Positions 6,546 through 10,553 of a stretch of 10,553 nucleotides of DNA are shown here, piece after piece. The stretch comes from Gemmatimonadota bacterium. GTDB taxonomy: Bacteria; Gemmatimonadota; Gemmatimonadetes; Longimicrobiales; Gaopeijiaceae. The notes beneath the pieces were generated by a model. It was not told where the DNA came from, made no database searches, and saw nothing but the letters and a program-made list of their open reading frames with translations. The DNA is taken from positions 20,770-31,322 of the forward strand of contig JAGWBP010000021.1 in assembly GCA_021295835.1 (NCBI GenBank). The letters run 5' to 3'. Each line of letters starts with the position of its first letter. Within the stretch, counting starts at the first letter, position 1. The translations under genes and the position numbers were made by a program.

Positions 6546-7292
6546 CTAACGCCTCCTCCGTAGAGCGGAAGTAGCGCCCGTCCAGATCATCGCAAGGGCG
6601 GCCAATGCGGCGACCCCCGCCATCGCCCGCCCGACCAACCCCCAGAGCTCGCCGGTGTGCGCTTGGAGGACGACCTCGGGGGCGCTCTCCTCTCCGCCCG
6701 GAATTGCCACGCCGACGATCGGGTACAACCGGTCGCCGAGCGACGGAAAGGAGAGGACCGCTCCCGTCGCCGAAATCACCGCCAGGGGCAGCAGAGCCCA
6801 GACCCCGATTGCGCGGTGGAGGCGCAGGCGGCGCGCACGGCCCCCCGGGCGGCCGCGACCGGTCGGGAAGTTGAGGTTGGCGGCCAGCGCACGCCTCGAC
6901 AGCGGCCAGGGGACCCAGAGCAGCGCCCCGGTGAGGAGGAGGAAGAGCAGCGCCAAATTCGCCGCTCCCGTCAACATGCGGCCGGTCCGCTCGCTCCCAC
7001 TTGGAAACGCCAGCCAGCGGTGCAGGTCGCGGACCCTCTCGAAGAAGCGCTCCGGGCCAGAGGGGCCCAGCGCGATCTCCGACTCGAAGCGCGAGCCGAC
7101 GATCTCGCGGCGATCACTCTCGGCGACGATCCGGCCACCCGCCCCTTCCTCCACCCGGGTGCGGATACCCCAGACCGACAGGACGGCCTCTTCGCAGGCC
7201 AGCACAGCCCCCGAAGCCGCCATGGCGGCGATGAAGACTGCAGCGGCGAGCGCCACCGAGAGGTGCGCCCGAAGGAGGAGCCTGCGAAGCAC
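6546..7292 (-). CDS. PepSY-associated transmembrane protein (minimal, four helices), 248 aa
   Basis: Four hydrophobic helices are visible at about 11-33, 106-128, 160-182 and 216-238. The signature pattern of the PepSY_TM family is present: RRLLLRAH before helix 1 with a TGAVL-like end (ASGAVLACEE), DLHRWL at 90-94 before helix 2, LLTGALLWVPW, LHRAIGVW before helix 3, TGAVLSF, and a final AHTGELWG before helix 4. Conserved His10, His91, His159 and His212 suit haem or metal coordination. Family members are inner-membrane proteins, often linked to ferric-siderophore reduction. At 248 aa it is shorter than typical 350-500-aa members, with short periplasmic loops. I chose GTG 7292 because it has GGAG 5 bp upstream and gives the usual N-terminus; TTG 7358 would overlap the preceding stop. 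Confidence 0.75.
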   Translation of the reverse strand: MLRRLLLRAHLSVALAAAVFIAAMAASGAVLACEEAVLSVWGIRTRVEEGAGGRIVAESDRREIVGSRFESEIALGPSGPERFFERVRDLHRWLAFPSGSERTGRMLTGAANLALLFLLLTGALLWVPWPLSRRALAANLNFPTGRGRPGGRARRLRLHRAIGVWALLPLAVISATGAVLSFPSLGDRLYPIVGVAIPGGEESAPEVVLQAHTGELWGLVGRAMAGVAALAALAMIWTGATSALRRRR

Positions 7293-7354
7293 CTGCACTC
7301 CGGCACCGGGATCGCGCGGCGAGTCGGACTCGCCGGCGCCCCCGGCACCCCTAC

Positions 7355-7912
7355 TCAATGCAGCGTCACGTACCGCTCGAGGCGGGCCACCTCCTCGCCG
7401 TCCACGTACTTTCCGATCTCCCGGCGAAACTGCTCCATGTCGGAGTAGGGGCGGTACTCCTCGAACTCGTGCGCCATCCTGGCGCCCACGCCCGGGATGA
7501 GAAGAATCTCCTCGCGGGTGGCGTCGTTCAGGCCGATTGGCAGCCACAGGCGTTCGTGGGCAGCGCGAGCCGCCTCGTCGCCAATCGCTGCGGACAGGAC
7601 GAGATGCACCTCGGCCATCGACGCAAAGGGGCGACCTCCTTCGAGCACCGCGACCGCTTCGGCGGTCAGGCCCTCCAGAGCGACAAGCTCGGCGCTCGCC
7701 GCCTCGTTGGGGTTCACCAGTTCCCCGAAGGACGCCACCGAGAGCGCCGACGCCACGTCGTCGCTGGACGCCGCGCTCTCCGCGTCGACACCCTCGGCCT
7801 TAGTCTCTGATTCGCCTCCGGCACAGGCCCAGCCGCCGATCGGTCCCATGAGAAGGGCGATTGGCAGCGCCAGAAGCCCGAGCCGCATTGCGCGAGCCCC
7901 CGGCTTGGACAT
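7355..7912 (-). CDS. Secreted ComEA-like tandem helix-hairpin-helix protein, 185 aa
   Basis: A signal peptide (MRLGLLALPIALLMG from residue 9) leads to WAC-AGG with Cys30, which resembles the ACAGG of the preceding lipoprotein, although Trp at -2 is unusual for a lipobox. After an acidic Ala/Ser/Asp linker come two helix-hairpin-helix units: VNPNEAASAELVALEGLTAE (66-85) and GLNDATREEILLIPGVGARM (127-146), the latter with a classical IPGVG hairpin. These resemble ComEA, a periplasmic DNA-binding uptake protein. The start could be ATG 7912 (10 bp after the upstream stop) or ATG 7888. It lies between a metal-binding lipoprotein and a PepSY-type protein, so a role in DNA uptake is not obvious; a protein-interaction role is possible. 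Confidence 0.75.
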   Translation of the reverse strand: MSKPGARAMRLGLLALPIALLMGPIGGWACAGGESETKAEGVDAESAASSDDVASALSVASFGELVNPNEAASAELVALEGLTAEAVAVLEGGRPFASMAEVHLVLSAAIGDEAARAAHERLWLPIGLNDATREEILLIPGVGARMAHEFEEYRPYSDMEQFRREIGKYVDGEEVARLERYVTLH

Positions 7913-7922
7913 CGGGACCAAA

Positions 7923-8264
7923 TCAGCCGCCGCAGCCGTCGTCCATGTCGCCACCGTCGTCCATGTCGCCACCGTCGTGCATGTCGCCACAATCGTGCAT
8001 GTCGCCGTCCTCGCCATGGTCGTGGCCGTCATCGTGCATGTGATCTTCGCCATGCATTTCGCCCTCGCCGTCCATATTCATCTGCCCTGTGTCGTCGGCT
8101 TCGGAGGCATCCATTTCGGCCCCCCCGCAGTCCATCATCTCGGCTTCGCCGGCGTCGTCCATGGCATCCTCGGCGGACCCCTCGTTGCTCCCCCCGGCGC
8201 ACGCAATCGCGAACGCTGGCACGAACACGATAGCGAGCAACAGTGTAAGGGTTCTCTGTCGCAT
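7923..8264 (-). CDS. His/Met/Asp/Cys-rich putative metal-binding lipoprotein, 113 aa
   Basis: The signal peptide RQRTLTLLLAIVFVPAFAI ends in AC-AGG with lipidated Cys22. The mature chain has no globular domain. It is an acidic, low-complexity tail rich in Met, His, Asp and Gly, with seven His between 71 and 96 (MHGEDHMHDDGHDHGEDGDM) and three non-lipid Cys (46, 92, 111). Residues 87-110 are four six-residue units of the form GDM(H/D)D(C/G). Such tails bind transition metals in the periplasm, plausibly as a capture or buffering site for the membrane protein downstream; which metal cannot be told. The start at ATG 8264 has an excellent AGGAGGAG upstream. It is the first gene of the operon. Confidence 0.75.
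   Translation of the reverse strand: MRQRTLTLLLAIVFVPAFAIACAGGSNEGSAEDAMDDAGEAEMMDCGGAEMDASEADDTGQMNMDGEGEMHGEDHMHDDGHDHGEDGDMHDCGDMHDGGDMDDGGDMDDGCGG
7935..8006. repeat. Four tandem 18-bp units coding the GDM(H/D)D(C/G) tail
   Basis: On the plus strand the units read GTCGTCCATGTCGCCACC or close variants, repeated at an 18-bp period, with the two units nearest the gene's 3' end identical. The divergence of the other two is confined to a few bases. Because the period is a multiple of three, slippage would change the number of metal-binding motifs without breaking the frame. Confidence 0.7.
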
Positions 8265-8266
8265 CA

Positions 8267-8276
8267 GTACTCTCCT
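8267..8276 (-). promoter_or_regulatory. Strong ribosome binding site of the metal-binding lipoprotein gene
   Basis: On the minus strand AGGAGGAG precedes the ATG at 8264 at a near-ideal distance. It predicts high translation of the first gene of the operon, consistent with a bulk metal-capture role. Confidence 0.6.
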
Positions 8277-8341
8277 CCTGGCGAGTGGTGTGTACAGTGT
8301 GAGCGCTGGCAGTGCCGCTTCGCACGCCCAGCTTCACCTTT

Positions 8342-8377
8342 GCCGACATTATATCGGCGCGGACGCAATCGCGCCAA
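8342..8377 (-). promoter_or_regulatory. Promoter of the metal cassette with palindrome over the -10
   Basis: On the minus strand, TTGGCG (8372-8377) and a perfect TATAAT (8348-8353) are 18 bp apart. Transcription would start near 8341, giving a leader of about 77 nt. The -10 sits in the middle of a near-palindrome, GCCGA-CATTATA-TCGGC (8342-8358; 14 of 17 positions symmetric). This position suits a repressor operator. It does not match the DtxR-type box upstream of feoA, so a different regulator is likely. Confidence 0.6.
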
Positions 8378-8490
8378 TCGGCACCGCAGGTCGGGTGGCG
8401 GGAACCATCGGTCTCGGCCGGACGACGGGCGAGTGCGCAGCGAGCGGCTGGCCACCGACGAGCGGCTGGCGCTGTTGCGGGGGTGGGCCT

Positions 8491-9198
8491 CTACCCGGGC
8501 TTTCTCGCCAGCACCGCGATGCGACGGCGGAGCAGGGGAATCCACCTCCCCGCAGCCCGCTCGATCCAGCTGAGCACAGGCAGGTGGGACTCGGCGTAGT
8601 ACGCCCTCTCCACCCGGAACCCCGCTTCGGTCAGGAGCGCCTTCAGGCGCGGCAGCGACTTGTAGTCCACATGGCTGACGTCGCGCCTGAGGACGATGTC
8701 GTTGTTCTTCAGCACCTCCAGGAGGTGGCTGCGGCAGGGGGTCCATACCGCGAGGGCGCCACCCGCCCGCAGGAGCCGAAAGGCCTCCTCGGCCACCGAG
8801 CCGGAGTCCTCGGGGTAGAGGTGCTCGAAGAGGTCGGCCGCCACGACCAGGTCGAACGATCCCGCCGCCAGCCCACTTGCCCCAGCGTCTCCCACCCGAA
8901 AGACGACGTTCGAGAGTTCCCGCCGCTCCAGCTCTCGATCGCACCCGGCGACCGCCCGCTCCGAGAAGTCGAGTCCGACGACCTCTCGGACCAGAGGTGC
9001 TAGGGCGAAGCTGATGGTGCCCCAGCCGCACCCGAGGTCGAGCACCCTGTCGGTCGCAGCCGGACGGGCGAGATCCAGCACCTTCGCCGCTCGGTAGCGC
9101 TGGAAGCGGCTCCCGAAGTCACGGATGTGGTCGCCAGCGTCGAAGTAGGCGGACTGGTCGTACCAATCGCGATCGATTCGTTCGGCGTTGCCGTCCAC
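8491..9198 (-). CDS. Class I SAM-dependent methyltransferase, 235 aa
   Basis: The Rossmann-fold signature is clear: motif I VLDLGCGWGT (52-61), the acidic end of strand 2 in VVGLDFSERAV (Asp77), GDAGASGL after strand 3, and FDLVVAADLFEHL (115-127) as motif IV, followed by LRAGGALAVWTP. This is the Methyltransf_11/25 type that methylates small molecules, lipids or glycans. The substrate cannot be told. The C-terminal part (LPVLSWIERAAGRWIPLLRRRIAVLARKPG) carries a basic amphipathic stretch that could contact membrane or substrate. The start is GTG 9198 with AGGA close upstream. It lies 62 bp after rpsN on the same strand and may be read from the rpsN promoter. Confidence 0.8.
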   Translation of the reverse strand: MDGNAERIDRDWYDQSAYFDAGDHIRDFGSRFQRYRAAKVLDLARPAATDRVLDLGCGWGTISFALAPLVREVVGLDFSERAVAGCDRELERRELSNVVFRVGDAGASGLAAGSFDLVVAADLFEHLYPEDSGSVAEEAFRLLRAGGALAVWTPCRSHLLEVLKNNDIVLRRDVSHVDYKSLPRLKALLTEAGFRVERAYYAESHLPVLSWIERAAGRWIPLLRRRIAVLARKPG

Positions 9199-9211
9199 AG
9201 GTCCTAGGCCT

Positions 9212-9231
9212 CCGCCGCGGGCCGACGGCGG
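9212..9231. other. GC-rich hairpin between rpsN and the methyltransferase gene
   Basis: CCGCCG (9212-9217) pairs with CGGCGG (9226-9231) across an 8-nt loop. No U-run follows on the minus strand, so it may attenuate rather than end transcription from rpsN, or be inert. Confidence 0.3.
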
Positions 9232-9260
9232 CGTCCCCGCTTCCTATGCGCCGCCAGGGG

Positions 9261-9566
9261 CTACCAGGACGACTTGCGCACCCCCGGTATGAGCCCGTGC
9301 AGCGACATTTCCCGGAGCGCTATGCGCGAGATGCCGAAGTGCCGAATGAAGCCGCGCGGCCGCCCGCTCATCTGGCAGCGATTGCGGTAGCGCACCGGCG
9401 AGGAGTCACGCGGCATAGCCTGAAGCTCGGCCATCGCCTGGCGCTTCTCGGCCTGGGAGACGGAGGGGTCCTTCATCGCCGCCACAAGCGGCCCGCGCCT
9501 TTCGGCGTACTTGGCGACGAGCTCGGCACGTCGCTCGTTCCTCTGAAGCTTGCCCTTCTTGGCCAT
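9261..9566 (-). CDS. rpsN: 30S ribosomal protein S14, long zinc-free form
   Basis: The 101-aa protein matches the long bacterial S14: a basic N-terminus (MAKKGKLQRNERR), MKDPSVSQAEKRQAMAELQA, MPRDSSPVRYRNRC, SGRPRGFIRHFGISRIALRE and the end GLIPGVRKSSW. It binds 16S rRNA in the head of the small subunit. It lacks the CxxC...CxxC zinc ribbon of the short (about 61 aa) form, so it needs no zinc. The start ATG 9566 has GAGGTG 5 bp upstream. It stands alone, outside a ribosomal protein operon, and has its own strong promoter, as expected for a second S14 copy or a relocated single copy. Confidence 0.93.
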   Translation of the reverse strand: MAKKGKLQRNERRAELVAKYAERRGPLVAAMKDPSVSQAEKRQAMAELQAMPRDSSPVRYRNRCQMSGRPRGFIRHFGISRIALREMSLHGLIPGVRKSSW

Positions 9567-9641
9567 GGGACACCTCGGTCGGCTATCTCTGTGCAGCGGT
9601 GATTGTCGTCGGGTAGGGCGCGGCGGCAGCCGCGATGCAGA

Positions 9642-9670
9642 ATTCTAGAAGCAGCGGCAGTCGGTGACAA
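9642..9670 (-). promoter_or_regulatory. Strong sigma70-type promoter of rpsN
   Basis: On the minus strand, TTGTCA (9665-9670) and TAGAAT (9642-9647) match consensus at five of six positions each and are separated by the ideal 17 bp. The start would be near 9635, giving a leader of about 70 nt before the rpsN ATG. Confidence 0.7.
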
Positions 9671-9733
9671 GCACCTGCTGGGAGTCCTCTGGGAACCGGA
9701 CACTCCACCTGCTCCCGACACTCTGGACGCCGC

Positions 9734-9762
9734 TTGACCGCCACTCCCCGACCCGCTACCGT
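9734..9762 (+). promoter_or_regulatory. Promoter of the initiator tRNA gene
   Basis: TTGACC (9734-9739) and TACCGT (9757-9762) are 17 bp apart. The predicted start near 9769 lies only about 5 bp before the tRNA. The -35 is good (five of six), the -10 weak (three of six). It is divergent from the rpsN promoter, with about 65 bp between the two -35 elements. Confidence 0.45.
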
Positions 9763-9773
9763 TAATGGCTTAC

Positions 9774-9847
<74 letters not shown>

Positions 9848-9927
9848 TCGTAGCGTCGGAGTACGCGAGCTGCACGCATGGAATCGACCGGGACTGGCCG
9901 TCCTGCCGCCCCACGAGGGTGAGCTGG

Positions 9928-9952
9928 CCGGAACGGATCCGGTCGGTTTTTT
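9928..9952 (+). terminator. Intrinsic terminator downstream of tRNA-fMet
   Basis: CCGGA (9928-9932) pairs with TCCGG (9938-9942) across a 5-nt loop, and TCGG then a run of six T (9947-9952) follows. GACCGG at 9886-9891 can pair with CCGGTC at 9939-9944 as an alternative longer hairpin. It would separate fMet transcription from the next tRNA cluster. Confidence 0.55.
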
Positions 9953-10006
9953 CTGGAAGGTGAGCGGGCTGCGGCTCGGTAGTGCCAAGCGTGGCCGGGC
10001 AGGCGA

Positions 10007-10079
10007 GGCCAGGTAGCTCAGTTGGTAGAGCACGCGACTGAAAATCGCGGTGTCGGCGGTTCAATTCCGTCCCTGGCCA
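10007..10079 (+). tRNA. tRNA-Phe (GAA)
   Basis: The 73-nt gene has acceptor GGCCAGG/CCTGGCC, D-arm GCTC-AGTTGGTAGA-GC, anticodon stem CGCGA/TCGCG around CTGAAAA (anticodon GAA), and T-arm GGCGG-TTCAATT-CCGTC with one G-T pair. Discriminator is A73. CCA is not encoded. Confidence 0.93.
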
Positions 10080-10090
10080 TGACACACGTT

Positions 10091-10164
10091 AGGTCCGTAG
10101 CTCAATTTGGTAGAGCACCGGTCTCCAAAACCGGCGGTTGGGGGTTCGAGTCCCTCCGGGCCTG
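10091..10164 (+). tRNA. tRNA-Trp (CCA)
   Basis: Acceptor AGGTCCG/CGGGCCT, anticodon stem CCGGT/ACCGG around CTCCAAA (anticodon CCA), T-arm GGGGG-TTCGAGT-CCCTC. The discriminator G73 is the known identity base of bacterial tRNA-Trp. A-T is the first acceptor pair. CCA tail is not encoded. Confidence 0.93.
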
Positions 10165-10178
10165 TGGCGCGGATCGGA

Positions 10179-10250
10179 GCCCTCATCGTCTAACGGTCAG
10201 GACACCACTCTTTCAAGGTGGAGATCGGGGTTCGATTCCCCGTGAGGGTA
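10179..10250 (+). tRNA. tRNA-Glu (TTC)
   Basis: Acceptor GCCCTCA/TGAGGGT with a G-T first pair, D-arm GTC-TAACGGTCAG-GAC as is usual for tRNA-Glu, anticodon stem CCACT/GGTGG around CTTTCAA (anticodon TTC), T-arm CGGGG-TTCGATT-CCCCG, discriminator A. It is 72 nt and has no CCA. Confidence 0.9.
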
Positions 10251-10292
10251 TGGCTCGTAACCCCAGGGTTCCGGGCGATGCCAGCAGTTGTT

Positions 10293-10367
10293 GGGGCTGT
10301 AGCTCAGTCTGGTTAGAGTGCCGGTCTGTCACACCGGAGGCCGCGGGTTCGAGTCCCGTCAGCCCCG
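10293..10367 (+). tRNA. tRNA-Asp (GTC)
   Basis: Acceptor GGGGCTG/CAGCCCC, D-arm GCTC-AGTCTGGTTA-GAGT with a G-T end pair, anticodon stem CCGGT/ACCGG around CTGTCAC (anticodon GTC), T-arm GCGGG-TTCGAGT-CCCGT with one G-T pair. The discriminator G73 is the identity base of tRNA-Asp. CCA is not encoded. Confidence 0.92.
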
Positions 10368-10397
10368 CTTCGGGTCGGATGTTTGAAAACACGGGTT

Positions 10398-10470
10398 GGG
10401 GCCGTAGCTCAGTTGGGAGAGCGCCTGAATGGCATTCAGGAGGTCAGGGGTTCGAATCCCCTCGGCTCCA
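10398..10470 (+). tRNA. tRNA-Ala (GGC)
   Basis: Acceptor GGGGCCG/CGGCTCC contains the G3-T70 wobble pair that identifies alanine tRNA. The anticodon loop is ATGGCAT with anticodon GGC, in a CCTGA/TCAGG stem. T-arm is AGGGG-TTCGAAT-CCCCT, discriminator A. CCA is not encoded. Confidence 0.93.
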
Positions 10471-10474
10471 TCGC

Positions 10475-10553
10475 GCTCGGGTGGCGGAATTGGTAGACGC
10501 GCAGGATTCAGGATCCTGTGGGGGTTAACCCCGTGAGGGTTCGAGTCCCTCCC
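10475..10553 (+). tRNA. tRNA-Leu (CAG), truncated by the window end
   Basis: The gene begins with acceptor GCTCGGG and D-arm GCGG-AATTGGTAGAC-GC. The anticodon loop TTCAGGA (anticodon CAG) sits in stem CAGGA/TCCTG. A long variable arm (TGGGGGTTAACCCCGT) marks it as a class II tRNA, and the T-arm GAGGG-TTCGAGT-CCCTC is complete. The last visible bases, CC, begin the 3' acceptor strand; the remaining five and the discriminator lie past the window edge. Confidence 0.9.

Noticed and set aside
7913..8053. N-terminal extension of the HhH gene (TATTMARTATCTIVATCTT...)
   Set aside because: It is the out-of-frame reading of the 18-bp repeat of the metal-binding lipoprotein; the HhH gene starts at 7912 or 7888 with a signal peptide.
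8441..8470. Two copies of CGAGCGGCTGGC at 18-bp spacing
   Set aside because: Only two copies of a GC-rich 12-mer in an intergenic region; no CRISPR-like or operator pattern.
10022..10528. 168-codon plus-strand frame (MVEHATENRGVGGSIPS...)
   Set aside because: It runs through five tRNA genes and reproduces the known tRNA-derived false protein pattern.

Overview
This is a high-GC window from a Gram-negative bacterium. The evidence for Gram-negative is at least two probable lipoproteins with long acidic linkers, the tail of a TonB-dependent outer-membrane receptor, and FeoAB. The iron box upstream of feoA is of DtxR/IdeR type rather than Fur type. None of the tRNA genes with a visible 3' end encodes CCA. 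Together with high GC and repeated lipoprotein signals of the form AC-AGG, this would suit Gemmatimonadota or a neighbouring phylum, but that placement is inference with low confidence.

Left part (1-2480, + strand): the 3' end of an unrecognised gene; then a sigma70-like promoter followed by two tandem genes of unknown function (405-1289 and about 1297-1932); then a 350-bp gene-free stretch with an operator-like dyad of TTACGG/CCGTAA words; then a 65-aa ribbon-helix-helix-like small protein (2283-2480).

Centre (2481-5410, + strand): a non-coding stretch with a two-copy imperfect repeat and an excellent DtxR-type iron box (2795-2808) leads into feoA and feoB, which overlap by 10 bp. This is a complete ferrous-iron importer under probable iron repression. 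feoB converges on a beta-rich lipoprotein gene (5649-6218, - strand), and a long stem-loop sits at the junction.

Right-centre (6408-8377, - strand): a metal-themed operon read right to left from a promoter with a perfect TATAAT. It encodes a His/Met/Asp/Cys-rich lipoprotein, a secreted ComEA-like tandem helix-hairpin-helix protein, a minimal PepSY-type four-helix membrane protein, and then only the last ~43 residues of a TonB-dependent receptor. The receptor body appears to be deleted. I see this cassette as the most interesting part of the window: a metal-capture, membrane-redox and outer-membrane-uptake system in a decayed state.

Right end (8491-10553): a class I SAM methyltransferase downstream of rpsN (S14, long zinc-free form, - strand, strong promoter), divergent from a tRNA cluster on the + strand: fMet, Phe, Trp, Glu, Asp, Ala(GGC) and a truncated Leu(CAG) that runs off the window.
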